A stretch of DNA of 64,000 nt from an uncultured Oscillospiraceae bacterium (GTDB taxonomy: Bacteria > Bacillota > Clostridia > Oscillospirales > Ruminococcaceae). The notes under the pieces were generated by a model. It was not told the origin of the DNA. It ran no database searches and saw only the letters and a list, made by a program, of their open reading frames with translations. Position 1 is the first letter of the stretch; every line of letters begins with the position of its first letter. The DNA is taken from contig CASFKY010000009.1 in NCBI GenBank assembly GCA_949295465.1, positions 61,012 through 125,011 of the forward strand. The letters are read 5' to 3'. The position numbers and the translations under genes were made by a program. This document shows, in pieces, positions 16,395-25,696 of the stretch.

Positions 16395-17681
16395 ATGAAA
16401 ATCTTGGTTGTAGGCGGCGGCGGGCGTGAACACGCCATCATCCGCGCGCTGAAAAAGAGCCCCCTGTGCGGGGAGATCTGGTGCGCCCCCGGCAACGGCG
16501 GCATCAGCTACGACGCCAAATGCAAGCCCATCAAGGCCACCGATGTGGATGCCATGGTGGAGTTTGCCAAGCAGGAAGCCTTCGACTATGTGGTGGTGGC
16601 CCAGGACGATCCCCTGGCCCTGGGCATGGTGGACAAGCTGGCCGCGGTGGGTATCCCCGCCTTCGGCCCCAACGCCGCCGCGGCCCGCATCGAGGCCAGC
16701 AAGGTGTTCAGCAAGGACCTGATGAAGAAATACTGCATCCCCACCGCCGAGTACGAGGTCTTTGACGACCCCGCCCGTGCCATGGAGTACATCCGCGGCC
16801 GGGACAAGTACCCGGTGGTGGTGAAGGCCGATGGGCTGGCCCTGGGCAAGGGCGTGCTCATCTGCCAGAACGAGGCCGAGGCCCGGGATGCCCTGAAAGA
16901 GATCATGGAGGACAAGAAGTTCGGTGCCTCCGGCAACCAGGTGGTGGTGGAGGAATTCCTCACCGGCCCTGAGGTGAGCGTGCTCAGCTTCACCGACGGC
17001 ACCGTCCTCAAGCCCATGGTCTCCAGCATGGACCACAAGCGGGCGCTGGACGGGGACCAGGGCCTGAACACCGGCGGCATGGGCACCGTGGCCCCCAACC
17101 CCTACTACACCCCCGAGATCGCATCCCAGTGCATGGAGACCATCTTCCTGCCCACCATCCGGGCCATGCAGGCCGAGGGCTGCCCCTTCAAGGGCTGCCT
17201 CTACTTCGGCCTGATGCTGACCCCCCAGGGCCCCAAGGTCATTGAGTACAACTGCCGCTTCGGCGACCCGGAGACCCAGGTGGTGCTGCCCCTGTTGGAG
17301 AGCGACCTGCTCCAGATCATGCTGGCCACCACCAAGGGCGGCCTGAAGGACGTGGAGGTGCGCTTCAGCAAGGGCGCGGCGGCCTGCGTGGTGCTGGCCA
17401 GCGGCGGATACCCGGTGGCCTACGAAAAGGGCAAGGAGATCACTGGCCTGGAAAACGGCCAGCTGCCCGACGGCAGCGCGGTGGTCTACCATGCGGGAGA
17501 CGCCTTGCAGGACGGCCGCCTTGTCACCAGCGGCGGCCGGGTACTGGGCGTCACCGCCACAGCCCCCACCCTGCCCCAGGCCCTGAAAAAAGCCTATGCG
17601 GCCTGCGACGAGATCTCTTTTGAAAAAATGCACCGGCGGAGCGACATTGGCGCCCGCGCCCTGGCCGCTCTGGGCCAATAA
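16395..17681 (+). CDS. purD: Phosphoribosylamine-glycine ligase
   Basis: The 428-residue ATP-grasp enzyme that makes GAR from phosphoribosylamine and glycine. The N-terminal VVGGGGREHAI (about 5-15), VVVKADGLALGKGV (about 138-151) and the metal-binding EYNCRFGDPETQ (about 281-292) are present. It begins 16 bases after the AICAR transformylase and ends 14 bases before purL. Length is normal. Confidence 0.96.
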   Translation: MKILVVGGGGREHAIIRALKKSPLCGEIWCAPGNGGISYDAKCKPIKATDVDAMVEFAKQEAFDYVVVAQDDPLALGMVDKLAAVGIPAFGPNAAAARIEASKVFSKDLMKKYCIPTAEYEVFDDPARAMEYIRGRDKYPVVVKADGLALGKGVLICQNEAEARDALKEIMEDKKFGASGNQVVVEEFLTGPEVSVLSFTDGTVLKPMVSSMDHKRALDGDQGLNTGGMGTVAPNPYYTPEIASQCMETIFLPTIRAMQAEGCPFKGCLYFGLMLTPQGPKVIEYNCRFGDPETQVVLPLLESDLLQIMLATTKGGLKDVEVRFSKGAAACVVLASGGYPVAYEKGKEITGLENGQLPDGSAVVYHAGDALQDGRLVTSGGRVLGVTATAPTLPQALKKAYAACDEISFEKMHRRSDIGARALAALGQ

Positions 17682-17695
17682 GGAGGACACCAGTC

Positions 17696-20600
17696 ATGGT
17701 TTATCGCATTTATGTGGAAAAGAAGCCGGGCTTCGACGTGGAAGCCCAGCAGCTGAAAAACGAATTGTGCACCATCCTGGGCATCAAGGGCCTCACCGGC
17801 CTGCGCCTTGTGAACCGCTACGACGTGGAGGGCATCAGCCGGGAGCTGTTTGAGCACTGCGTGCCCACCGTGTTCAGCGAGCCCCAGGTGGACATCGCCA
17901 GCGAAGAGCCCCCCCAGGGCCAGATCCTCTTTGCGGTGGAGTATCTGCCCGGCCAGTTTGACCAGCGGGCCGATTCGGCCAGCGAGTGCATCCAGCTCAT
18001 CAGCCAGGGCGAGCGGCCCGAGGTGCGCAGCGCCAAGGTCTATGTGCTCAGCGGCCAGGTGAGCGAGGAGGAAGTGGCCGAGATCAAGAAATACGTCATC
18101 AACCCGGTGGAGGCCCGGGAGGCCAGCCTGGAACCCAAGACCACCCTGCAGATGACCCATCCCGTGCCCGGCGCCGTGGAGGTGCTGGAAGGCTTCAACC
18201 AACTGGACGAAAAGGGTCTGGCGGACTTTGTGGCCGAAAAAGGCCTGGCCATGGACCTGGCCGACATCCAGTTCTGCCAGGAGTATTTCCGGGGCGAAAA
18301 GCGGGAGCCCACCATCACCGAAATCCGAATGATCGACACCTATTGGAGCGATCACTGCCGCCACACCACCTTCGGCACCATCCTGCAAAACGTGCAGATC
18401 GACGACGAGGTGGTGAAGAAGGCCTTTGAGGAGTATCTGGCCATGCGCCAGGAGCTGGGCCGGGAGAACAAGCCCCTCTGCCTCATGGATATGGCCACCA
18501 TCGGCGCCAAATACCTCAAATCCAAGGGCATCCTGAAAAACCTGGACGAGAGCGAGGAGATCAACGCCTGCACCGTCAAGATCAAGTGCGACGTGAACGG
18601 CAAGGAGGAGGACTGGCTCTTCCTGTTCAAGAACGAGACCCACAACCATCCCACCGAGATCGAGCCCTTCGGCGGCGCGGCCACCTGCATCGGCGGCGCC
18701 ATCCGGGACCCCCTGTCGGGCCGCAGCTATGTGTACCAGGCCATGCGGGTTACCGGCGCGGGCGATCCCCTGGTGCCGGTGAGCCAGACCCTGAAAGGCA
18801 AGCTGCCCCAGCGCAAGCTGGTCACCACCGCCGCCGCCGGCTATTCCAGCTATGGCAACCAGATCGGCCTGGCCACCGGCCAGGTGGATGAGCTCTACCA
18901 CCCCGGCTATGTGGCCAAGCGGATGGAGATCGGCGCTGTGGTGGGCGCCACCCCCGTCAGCCATGTGCGCCGGGAAGAGCCCGCCCCCGGTGATAAGATC
19001 GTATTGCTGGGCGGCCGCACCGGCCGGGACGGCATCGGCGGGGCCACCGGCTCCAGCAAGGCCCACAACCTGGAGAGCCTGGAGACCTGCGGCGCCGAGG
19101 TGCAGAAGGGCAACGCCCCCATCGAGCGCAAATTGCAGCGGCTGTTCCGCCGGGAGGACGCCTGCCGGATGATCAAACGCTGCAACGACTTCGGCGCCGG
19201 CGGCGTGAGCGTGGCCATCGGCGAGCTGGCCGACGGGCTGTACATCGACCTGAACCAGGTGCCCAAGAAGTATGATGGCCTGGACGGCACCGAACTGGCC
19301 ATCAGTGAGAGCCAGGAGCGGATGGCCGTGGCTCTGGCCCCCGAGGATGTGGACAAATTCATTGCCCTGGCCCATGAAGAGAACCTGGAGGCCACCCCCG
19401 TGGCCACCGTCACCCAGGAAAAGCGGCTGAAAATGGTCTGGAACGGGGCCACCATCGTGGACATCAGCCGGGAGTTTCTCTCCTCCAACGGCGCGCCCAA
19501 GCATGTGAGCGTCCGGGTGGAAAAGGGCGGCAGCTACCAGCCCTCCTGGCCCGGCAGTACCCTGAAAGAGAAAATGACCGCCCTGGTGAGCGATCTGAAC
19601 GTCTGCTCCAAGAAGGGGCTGTCCGAGCGGTTTGACTCCACCATCGGGGCCGCCACCGTGCTGATGCCCTTCGGCGGCAAGTATCAGCTCACCCCCAGCA
19701 TGGCCATGGCCGCCAAGCTGCCGGTGGACGGCGAGACCACCACCTGCAGCGGCATGGCCTGGGGCTTCAACCCCTATCTGATGGAAAAGAACCAGTACGA
19801 GGGCGCCTACCTGGCCGTGGTGGAGAGCATCAGCCGGCTGGTGTCGGCGGGCTTCCGTTATGAGGACGCCTACCTCACCTTCCAGGAATATTTTGAGCGG
19901 CTGGGCAACGTGCCCGAGCGGTGGGGCAAGCCGGTGGCGGCCCTGCTGGGCGCCCTGAAAGCCCAGACCGACCTGGGTGTGGGGGCCATCGGCGGCAAGG
20001 ACAGCATGTCCGGCAGCTTTGAGGACCTGGACGTGCCCCCTACCCTGGTGAGCTTTGCCACCGCCATTGGCTCGGTGGACAAGGTACACAGCCCCGAATT
20101 CAAAAAGCCCGGCAGCCAGGTGGTGCTGCTGCGGCCCAACTACCTGGAGGGCAGCCTGATGCCCGAGCCGGACAGTCTGAAGGCGGTCTTCAAGCAGGTG
20201 GAGCGGCTGATCAGCGAGGGCCGGGTTCTGAGCCTGGCCACCCCCGGCTACGGCTGCCTGGCGGAGGCACTCTTCAAGATGTGCCTGGGCAACCGCATCG
20301 GCCTGAGCCTGATCCCCGGGGTGGAGCAGGAACTGTTCCGCCCTGCTTACGGCAGCTTTGTGCTGGAGCTGGGCGACAGCTCCTCGGTGGGCGAACTGCT
20401 GGGTGAGACCATTGTGGACTACACCTTCAAGGCCGGCGGGGAGGATCTCTCCCTGGCCGAATTGCAGGAGGCCTGGGAGTCCAAGCTGGAGCCGGTGATG
20501 CCCTACCGGGCCAAGGGCGAGGCCGTGGAGGCCATCCGCTATACCCAGGGCAAGCGCACCGGCGCCGCCGTGCGGCTGGCCAAGCCCCGGGTCGTGATCC

Positions 20601-21382
20601 CGGTCTTCCCCGGCACCAACTGCGAGTACGACTCGGCCCGGGCCTTTGAGCGGGCCGGCGCCCAGGTGAAGGTGCTGGTCATCAACAACCTGAGCCCTGC
20701 CGCGGTGGCCGAGAGCTGCCAGGCTCTCTGCCAGGAGATCCAGAACAGCCAGATCGTGATGCTGCCCGGCGGCTTCTCCGGCGGCGACGAGCCGGACGGC
20801 AGCGCCAAGTTCATCACTGCCTTCTTCCGGGCCCCCGCTGTCACCGAGGCGGTGCGGGATCTGCTGCAGCACCGGGACGGCCTGATGCTGGGCATCTGCA
20901 ACGGCTTCCAGGCCCTGGTCAAGCTGGGCCTGGTTCCCTACGGGGACATCCGGGACATGGACGAGAGCTGCCCCACCCTCACCTTCAACACCATCGGCCG
21001 CCATCAGAGCAAGCTGGTGCGCACCAAGGTCTGCTCCAACCTGAGCCCCTGGTTCAGCCGCTGCGAGGTGGGCGACGAGTACACCATCGCCATCAGCCAC
21101 GGCGAGGGCCGCTTTGTGGCCTCGCCCCAGCTGCTGGAGGAGCTGAAGGCCAAGGGCCAGATCGCCAGCCAGTATGTGGACCTGACCGGCACCCCCACCA
21201 TGGACCTCTCCTACAACCCCAACGGCAGCGTGCTGGCCATCGAGGCCATCACCAGCCCGGACGGGCGGATCCTGGGCAAGATGGGCCACACCGAGCGCAG
21301 CGGCTACGGCCTGTACAAGAATGTGCCCGGCGACACCTATCAGCCCCTGTTTGAGGGCGGCGTGCGGTACTTTACCCTGTAA
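17696..21382 (+). CDS. purL: Phosphoribosylformylglycinamidine synthase, single-chain large form
   Basis: A 1228-residue enzyme that converts FGAR to FGAM with ATP and glutamine. The first 80 or so residues are a PurS-like domain (VYRIYVEKKPGFDVEAQQLKN), then two PurM-like synthase halves (FLFKNETHNHPTEIEPFGGAAT; GAIGGKDSMSGSFEDLD), then a class I glutaminase domain (about 960-1228). That domain has the nucleophile in LGICNGFQ, and its catalytic His lies near SHGEGRF. Many Firmicutes use three separate chains (PurS, PurQ, PurL); here all are fused, as in some Clostridia. It ends the purine operon and is followed by a strong terminator. Confidence 0.96.
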   Translation: MVYRIYVEKKPGFDVEAQQLKNELCTILGIKGLTGLRLVNRYDVEGISRELFEHCVPTVFSEPQVDIASEEPPQGQILFAVEYLPGQFDQRADSASECIQLISQGERPEVRSAKVYVLSGQVSEEEVAEIKKYVINPVEAREASLEPKTTLQMTHPVPGAVEVLEGFNQLDEKGLADFVAEKGLAMDLADIQFCQEYFRGEKREPTITEIRMIDTYWSDHCRHTTFGTILQNVQIDDEVVKKAFEEYLAMRQELGRENKPLCLMDMATIGAKYLKSKGILKNLDESEEINACTVKIKCDVNGKEEDWLFLFKNETHNHPTEIEPFGGAATCIGGAIRDPLSGRSYVYQAMRVTGAGDPLVPVSQTLKGKLPQRKLVTTAAAGYSSYGNQIGLATGQVDELYHPGYVAKRMEIGAVVGATPVSHVRREEPAPGDKIVLLGGRTGRDGIGGATGSSKAHNLESLETCGAEVQKGNAPIERKLQRLFRREDACRMIKRCNDFGAGGVSVAIGELADGLYIDLNQVPKKYDGLDGTELAISESQERMAVALAPEDVDKFIALAHEENLEATPVATVTQEKRLKMVWNGATIVDISREFLSSNGAPKHVSVRVEKGGSYQPSWPGSTLKEKMTALVSDLNVCSKKGLSERFDSTIGAATVLMPFGGKYQLTPSMAMAAKLPVDGETTTCSGMAWGFNPYLMEKNQYEGAYLAVVESISRLVSAGFRYEDAYLTFQEYFERLGNVPERWGKPVAALLGALKAQTDLGVGAIGGKDSMSGSFEDLDVPPTLVSFATAIGSVDKVHSPEFKKPGSQVVLLRPNYLEGSLMPEPDSLKAVFKQVERLISEGRVLSLATPGYGCLAEALFKMCLGNRIGLSLIPGVEQELFRPAYGSFVLELGDSSSVGELLGETIVDYTFKAGGEDLSLAELQEAWESKLEPVMPYRAKGEAVEAIRYTQGKRTGAAVRLAKPRVVIPVFPGTNCEYDSARAFERAGAQVKVLVINNLSPAAVAESCQALCQEIQNSQIVMLPGGFSGGDEPDGSAKFITAFFRAPAVTEAVRDLLQHRDGLMLGICNGFQALVKLGLVPYGDIRDMDESCPTLTFNTIGRHQSKLVRTKVCSNLSPWFSRCEVGDEYTIAISHGEGRFVASPQLLEELKAKGQIASQYVDLTGTPTMDLSYNPNGSVLAIEAITSPDGRILGKMGHTERSGYGLYKNVPGDTYQPLFEGGVRYFTL

Positions 21383-21412
21383 GCTGTTCCCCCCTTACTT
21401 CTCCTTTGTAAA

Positions 21413-21455
21413 AAAGAGCGCCTTCGGCCAATTTAAGGCCGGAGGCGCTCTTTAT
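21413..21455 (+). terminator. Terminator of the purine operon
   Basis: GAGCGCCTTCGGCC and GGCCGGAGGCGCTC form a 14-pair stem with one G-T pair, followed by TTTATTT, 30 bases after the purL stop. Confidence 0.92.
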
Positions 21456-21480
21456 TTGCGGCACATGGGTATTTCAGAAA

Positions 21481-21515
21481 CAAAAAACAGCCCCCGGCCA
21501 AAAGCCGGGGGCTGC
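21481..21515 (-). terminator. Terminator of guaB
   Basis: CAGCCCCCGGC (21488-21498) pairs with GCCGGGGGCTG; on the minus strand the stem is followed by six T. Confidence 0.92.
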
Positions 21516-21526
21516 GTGTTTTGGAA

Positions 21527-23029
21527 TCAGGTGTTGGGGTTGTTCTTCAGGATCACGTCGTGGCTGCCGCCCTCCACAATGCTGGTGGAGGAAACCACAG
21601 TCAGGCGGGCCTTTTCCTGCAATTCGGGGATGGAGAGAGCTCCGCAGTTGCACATGGTGCTACGCACCTTGTACAGGGTGGTGGTGACGCCGTCGGCCAG
21701 ACTGCCGGCGTAGGGCACATAGCTGTCCACGCCCTCCTCAAAGCTCAGCTTCTCGGCGCCGCCCAGGTCATACCGCTGCCAGTTGCGGGCCCGGTTGGAA
21801 CCTTCGCCCCAGTACTCCTTTACATAGCTGCCGTTGATGCGCAGCTTGTTGGTGGGGCTCTCGTCAAAGCGGGCAAAGTAGCGGCCCAGCATCACAAAGT
21901 CGGCGCCCATGGCCAGGGCCAGGGTGATGTGGTAGTCGTGGACGATGCCGCCGTCGGAGCAGATGGGCACATAGATGCCGGTCTCCTTGTAGTACTCATC
22001 CCGGGCCTTGGCCACCTCGATGACTGCCGTGGCCTGGCCGCGGCCGATGCCCTTGGTCTCCCGGGTGATGCAGATGGAGCCGCCGCCGATGCCCACCTTG
22101 ACAAAGTCGGCCCCGGCCTCAGCCAGGAAACGGAAGCCGTCCCGGTCCACCACGTTGCCGGCGCCCACCTTTACGGTGTCCCCGTACTTCTGGCGGATCC
22201 AGGTGAGGGTGCGCTTCTGCCACTCACTGAATCCCTCGGAGGAGTCGATGCACAGCACGTCCACCCCGGCATCCACCAGAGCAGGCACCCGCTCGGCATA
22301 GTCCCGGGTGTTGATGCCGGCGCCCACCACATAGCTCTTGTTGGCGTCCAGCAACTCGTTCACGTTCTCATGATGGCTGTCGTAGTCCTTGCGGAAGACC
22401 ATGTACATCAGGTTGCCCTCTTCGTCCAACAGGGGCAGAGAGTTGATCTTGTTGTCCCAGATGATGTCGTTGGCCTCTTTGAGGGTGGTGGTGGCAGGGG
22501 CGGTGACCAGCTTTTCCAGCGGGGTCATGAACTCGCTCACCTTCATGTCGGTGCTCATCCGGCTGACCCGGTAGTCCCGGCTGGCCACGATGCCCAGCAG
22601 CCGGCCGTTGGCGGTGCCGTCGTGAGTGATGGCCACGGTGGAGTGGCCGGTCTTGGCCTTGAGGGCCAGCACATCGGCCAGGGTGGCGTCGGGAGAAAGG
22701 TTGGAATCGCTGGTGACAAAGCCCTTTTTATAGCTCTTGACCCGGGCCACCATGGCGGCCTCGTCCTCAATGCTCTGGCTGCCGTAGATGAAGGAGATGC
22801 CGCCCTGCTTGGCCAGGGCAATGGCCAGCTTTTCGCCGCTGACTGCCTGCATGATGGCGCTGGTCATGGGGATGTTCATGGTCAGGGGGCATTCTTCCTG
22901 GCCCTTTCTATATTTCACAAGAGGGGTCTTGAGGCTGACCGCGTCGGGGATGCACTGGGACGAGGAATAGCCCGGAACCAAAAGATATTCGCCAAAGGTG
23001 CGGGAGGGTTCTTCAAAATAGTACGCCAT
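21527..23029 (-). CDS. guaB: IMP dehydrogenase
   Basis: A 500-residue enzyme that oxidises IMP to XMP, the first step toward GMP. Two CBS domains sit at about 95-210 inside the barrel. The catalytic loop reads [12 protein letters not shown] (about 315), with Cys as the nucleophile; the usual following Thr is Ile here. The substrate-phosphate segment and the mobile flap ([14 protein letters not shown]) are present. The start [12 protein letters not shown] at 23029 is chosen over a longer frame that would run through the promoter. The N-terminus belongs to the longer clostridial variant of the family. It faces purL tail to tail, each with its own terminator. Confidence 0.95.
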   Translation of the reverse strand: MAYYFEEPSRTFGEYLLVPGYSSSQCIPDAVSLKTPLVKYRKGQEECPLTMNIPMTSAIMQAVSGEKLAIALAKQGGISFIYGSQSIEDEAAMVARVKSYKKGFVTSDSNLSPDATLADVLALKAKTGHSTVAITHDGTANGRLLGIVASRDYRVSRMSTDMKVSEFMTPLEKLVTAPATTTLKEANDIIWDNKINSLPLLDEEGNLMYMVFRKDYDSHHENVNELLDANKSYVVGAGINTRDYAERVPALVDAGVDVLCIDSSEGFSEWQKRTLTWIRQKYGDTVKVGAGNVVDRDGFRFLAEAGADFVKVGIGGGSICITRETKGIGRGQATAVIEVAKARDEYYKETGIYVPICSDGGIVHDYHITLALAMGADFVMLGRYFARFDESPTNKLRINGSYVKEYWGEGSNRARNWQRYDLGGAEKLSFEEGVDSYVPYAGSLADGVTTTLYKVRSTMCNCGALSIPELQEKARLTVVSSTSIVEGGSHDVILKNNPNT

Positions 23030-23117
23030 ATCTCTTTTCTCCTGTTCTTCTCGAAATCTCGAGAGCCAAAAAAGTCCTTTTTTCTTACTTGTTCTATGCT
23101 TTCTTTTTATTTTTTCT

Positions 23118-23146
23118 ATAGTACCATATTTTCGGGGGGAATACAA
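23118..23146 (-). promoter_or_regulatory. Sigma-A promoter of guaB
   Basis: On the minus strand TTGTAT (23141-23146) and TACTAT (23118-23123) are 17 bases apart, giving a leader of about 80 bases. Confidence 0.65.
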
Positions 23147-23403
23147 AATGCGCCCCCCACAAACTTTTGCCGCAAGAAGCCGGAAAAAGGATGCAAACTG
23201 ACAAAGCAGGCCCGGATAAGTATGACTTTGCCGGCATATTCCTTTATTTATCGCCTTTTTTGCTCTGATTCTTCCTGCTGGCCGGGGGTGTGCCTGCCCC
23301 GGACGCCGGCCCTGGAAAGGATAGGCTGCCCCGGAAAAGAGATACCCCCGGAAAGGAAAGGCCTGCCGCTGCCGAGAATCCCCTATTTCTGTGCCCGGCG
23401 CAA

Positions 23404-23553
23404 AACAAAAAGCCCTGCCGGAGGGACGGCAGGACTTTTTGTTTGAAGGGAAATTTGCATCTTGCCCGGGGTAAACCCGCGCGGGAAAACGCGGTAAGGA
23501 GGAAAAGCCCGGGTTTTGAGAAACACATGAAAAAGAGTCTGTAACTTTCTTGC
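23404..23553 (-). ncRNA. Candidate small regulatory RNA with internal anti-Shine-Dalgarno tract
   Basis: No protein gene lies between 23147 and 23702. On the minus strand a near-consensus promoter (23560-23588) should start an RNA near 23553. It would end after about 150 bases at a strong hairpin (CCTGCCG with CGGCAGG, 23414-23433) followed by a T run. No reading frame with a ribosome site lies in it. Its middle can fold into an AAACCCG/CGGGTTT stem enclosing a CGCG hairpin, leaving an unpaired tract with CCTCCTTACC, complementary to ribosome binding sites. Firmicute small RNAs often use such C-rich tracts. No known family is recognised. Confidence 0.5.
23407..23437. terminator. Bidirectional terminator of the candidate small RNA
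   Basis: AAAAAGC-CCTGCCG and CGGCAGG-ACTTTTT flank a six-base loop, with T runs in both directions. No protein gene ends here. Confidence 0.85.
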
Positions 23554-23559
23554 AATTAA

Positions 23560-23588
23560 ATTGTAACCAAATTGAAATTAGTTGTCAA
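23560..23588 (-). promoter_or_regulatory. Near-consensus sigma-A promoter of the candidate small RNA
   Basis: On the minus strand a perfect TTGACA (23583-23588), a 17-base spacer and TACAAT (23560-23565). It is among the best promoters in the window, and no gene follows it before the terminator at 23407-23437. Confidence 0.75.
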
Positions 23589-23640
23589 TACCTTTTTTCT
23601 CTTTTCGCAAATTTTTCTTATTTGGAAACCCAGACACCAA

Positions 23641-23669
23641 AAGGGCCGCCCGGGTTTCCGGGCGGCCCG
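23641..23669 (-). terminator. Terminator of the pot-thioesterase operon
   Basis: GGGCCGCCCGG and CCGGGCGGCCC form an 11-pair stem about 35 bases past the thioesterase stop; the minus-strand T run is short. Confidence 0.8.
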
Positions 23670-23702
23670 CTTTCTTTTTGAGTGCTGTTTTCCCGGGGCA
23701 GC

Positions 23703-24440
23703 TCAGGGGTTGAGCCAGACGGTGCCCTCCACGCAGCACAGACCGTCCCGCTCGCCGCACAGATACCACACCCCCGGCCCTGCCTGGCCCCGGCGCAAAG
23801 AAAAACTCTGGCCCAGAGGGGTCTCCCGGTGGTAGTAGAGGGTGATCTGCCGCACCCCCGAGGGCTTGATCGCCCCGGCGGGCAGCGCGTCCAGAAACAG
23901 GTCCGCATAGCGGGTGTTGTTCAGATGTCCGTTCTCGTCGCAGAGGGTGTAACCGGCGGTGCGCTGGCCGCAGTCCTCCATCTGCTCCGCCCGGCAGAGC
24001 TTCAGGTCCAGCTCCGGGTATTCCACCCGCTCGGGCCACTGCACCGCCCGAAACTCCTCCGGCTCCCGCCGCAGGATCCGCTTGGTCTCGGTATCCACCA
24101 GCATCCAGACGCTGTCCAAACAGGCTACCTGCTCCCCTTTTTCGTTGAGCACCCGGGTATAGCGGCGATAAGAGGCCCGCTTCATCCCGCTGGGATGGGT
24201 GGAGAGGGTGTATTCCCCCGCCGCCGGCACCGGCGCCTGGAACACCAGGGTCTGCCTTGCCATCAAAAAGGCGGTGTGAGTTCTCTGATAAAAGGCGGTG
24301 TCCAGCCCAAAACGGGTGCACTGGTCGATGGCCACCTGCTGGGCAAAGCGGAGGATCGCGCCGGGCTGCAAGTTGTAAAAAGCGTCCCCGTCGTAGCTGT
24401 ATGCCCGGAATTTTTCACTGTATTGCGCTGTACTTTCCAC
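23703..24440 (-). CDS. Acyl-ACP thioesterase
   Basis: A 245-residue double hot-dog thioesterase that releases free fatty acids from acyl carrier protein. The first hot-dog domain begins YSEKFRAYSYDGD. The second begins near residue 155 and contains DENGHLNNTRYADL, whose Asn and His belong to the family active-site region. I place the start at GTG 24438-24440, which has AGAGGA six bases upstream; a TTG at 24455 overlaps the potD stop and is less likely. It lies 11 bases after potD and appears co-transcribed with the polyamine operon. The functional link is not obvious. Confidence 0.88.
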   Translation of the reverse strand: MESTAQYSEKFRAYSYDGDAFYNLQPGAILRFAQQVAIDQCTRFGLDTAFYQRTHTAFLMARQTLVFQAPVPAAGEYTLSTHPSGMKRASYRRYTRVLNEKGEQVACLDSVWMLVDTETKRILRREPEEFRAVQWPERVEYPELDLKLCRAEQMEDCGQRTAGYTLCDENGHLNNTRYADLFLDALPAGAIKPSGVRQITLYYHRETPLGQSFSLRRGQAGPGVWYLCGERDGLCCVEGTVWLNP

Positions 24441-24451
24441 TGTTTTTCCTC

Positions 24452-25696
24452 TCAATACTCATTTCTCAGTTTCCGCCGCACCCGGCGCCAGATGTTGAAG
24501 ACCGAGATGGCCAGGGCCAGAATCAAAAACACCAGCACCATCCAGCCGCTGCCGCCCTCGTCATAGCTCTTCATATCGCTCCAGGCGGTGTCCAGGGCGC
24601 TGTTCACCTCGGCGCTGAGGGTGGTGAAAGCCTCGGCCTTGTCCAGCACCTCGTCGCTGGGGTAGGCGATCTCGCTGTATTTCAGGTCGTCGTCCAGCCG
24701 TTCCCACACCTCCTGAATGGGGGTGGAGTAGCCGATGAACTCACAGTTGGCAAACCCCACGTCCGGCTCGCACATGTAGTTCAGGAACATCTCAGCGGCT
24801 TCCTTGTTTTTGCAATTGGCGGGGATGCACAGGCTGTCCACAAAGAAGTTGACCCCCTCTTTGGGGAAAACAAAGGCCAGGTCCGGGTTATCCTGGATCA
24901 TGGTGATGGCATCCCCCGCGTAGTAGGGGGCCAGCGCGGCCTCGCCGCCCTCCATCTTGTCAAAGATCTCGTCCATCACATAGGCCTGCACCACGCTTTT
25001 CTGGGCTTTCAGCTCCTCGATCACCCGGTCCACCTCCTCTACCGAGGAGGGGTTCAGGCTCATGCCCAGCTTTTTGGCGGCCACCGCATAGGCGTCCCGG
25101 CTGTTGTTGAACATCAGCACATTGCCGGTGTACTGCACATCCCACATGTCCGCCCAGGAGTCGGGGGCCTCCTGCACCATGGTGGTGTTGTAGATGAGGC
25201 CGGTGGTGCCCCACATGTAGGGCACACTGTAGGTATTGTCCGCGTCAAAGGGCCAGCCCAGATATTCCTGACCGATGCCCGAAACGTTGGGAATGTTGGC
25301 GTAGTCCAGAGGAGCCAGCATCCCCTCTTCGATCATCCGGCCGATCATGTAGTCGGAGGGGATGATCACGTCATAGCTCACCCCGCCGGACTTGATCTTG
25401 GCGTACAGGCTCTCGTTGGAGTCGAAGGTGGTGTAATTCACCTTGATGCCGGTGAGGTCCTCAAAGGCGCTGATCACATCCACGCTGTCCTCCGAGCCGT
25501 CGGAGATGTAGAGGCCCCAGTTGTATACATTCAGGGTGATGCCCTGGCCCTCAAAACGCTTCCAGTCGTAATCGCCGCTCACCGAGATATCCTCGTTCAC
25601 CTGGATCTTGTCCGCGGCCTGGGCCCCGGGCGCTGCCGTCAGGCCCAAAGCCAACACCGCGGCGGCGCAGGCCCACGGGCGAAGTGTTCTCCTCAT
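24452..25696 (-). CDS. potD: Spermidine/putrescine-binding protein, C-terminally membrane-anchored
   Basis: A 414-residue extracellular binding protein of the PotD/PotF family. Residues 1-27 are a signal peptide with a likely cut after AQA. The mature part shows NVYNWGLYISDG (about 56-67), IIPSDYMIGRM and a VPYMWGTTGLIYN segment. Most Gram-positive PotD proteins are lipoproteins; this one has no lipobox cysteine at the cleavage site. Instead it ends in a hydrophobic helix (about 385-405) followed by a basic tail (RRVRRKLRNEY), so it is probably tethered by its C-terminus. It overlaps potC by four bases. Polyamine specificity is inferred from family and operon. Confidence 0.92.
   Translation of the reverse strand: MRRTLRPWACAAAVLALGLTAAPGAQAADKIQVNEDISVSGDYDWKRFEGQGITLNVYNWGLYISDGSEDSVDVISAFEDLTGIKVNYTTFDSNESLYAKIKSGGVSYDVIIPSDYMIGRMIEEGMLAPLDYANIPNVSGIGQEYLGWPFDADNTYSVPYMWGTTGLIYNTTMVQEAPDSWADMWDVQYTGNVLMFNNSRDAYAVAAKKLGMSLNPSSVEEVDRVIEELKAQKSVVQAYVMDEIFDKMEGGEAALAPYYAGDAITMIQDNPDLAFVFPKEGVNFFVDSLCIPANCKNKEAAEMFLNYMCEPDVGFANCEFIGYSTPIQEVWERLDDDLKYSEIAYPSDEVLDKAEAFTTLSAEVNSALDTAWSDMKSYDEGGSGWMVLVFLILALAISVFNIWRRVRRKLRNEY

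Noticed and set aside
17594-21289. A 1231-codon open frame antisense to purL
   Set aside because: It mirrors codon bias of a GC-rich gene on the other strand, is His/Gly/Leu-rich without domain-like segments, and has no ribosome site. purL is unmistakable.
23221-23404. A plus-strand small RNA driven by CTGACA/TATGAC at 23198-23226
   Set aside because: The -10 is poor, no clear structure was found, and the minus-strand promoter explains the terminator better.
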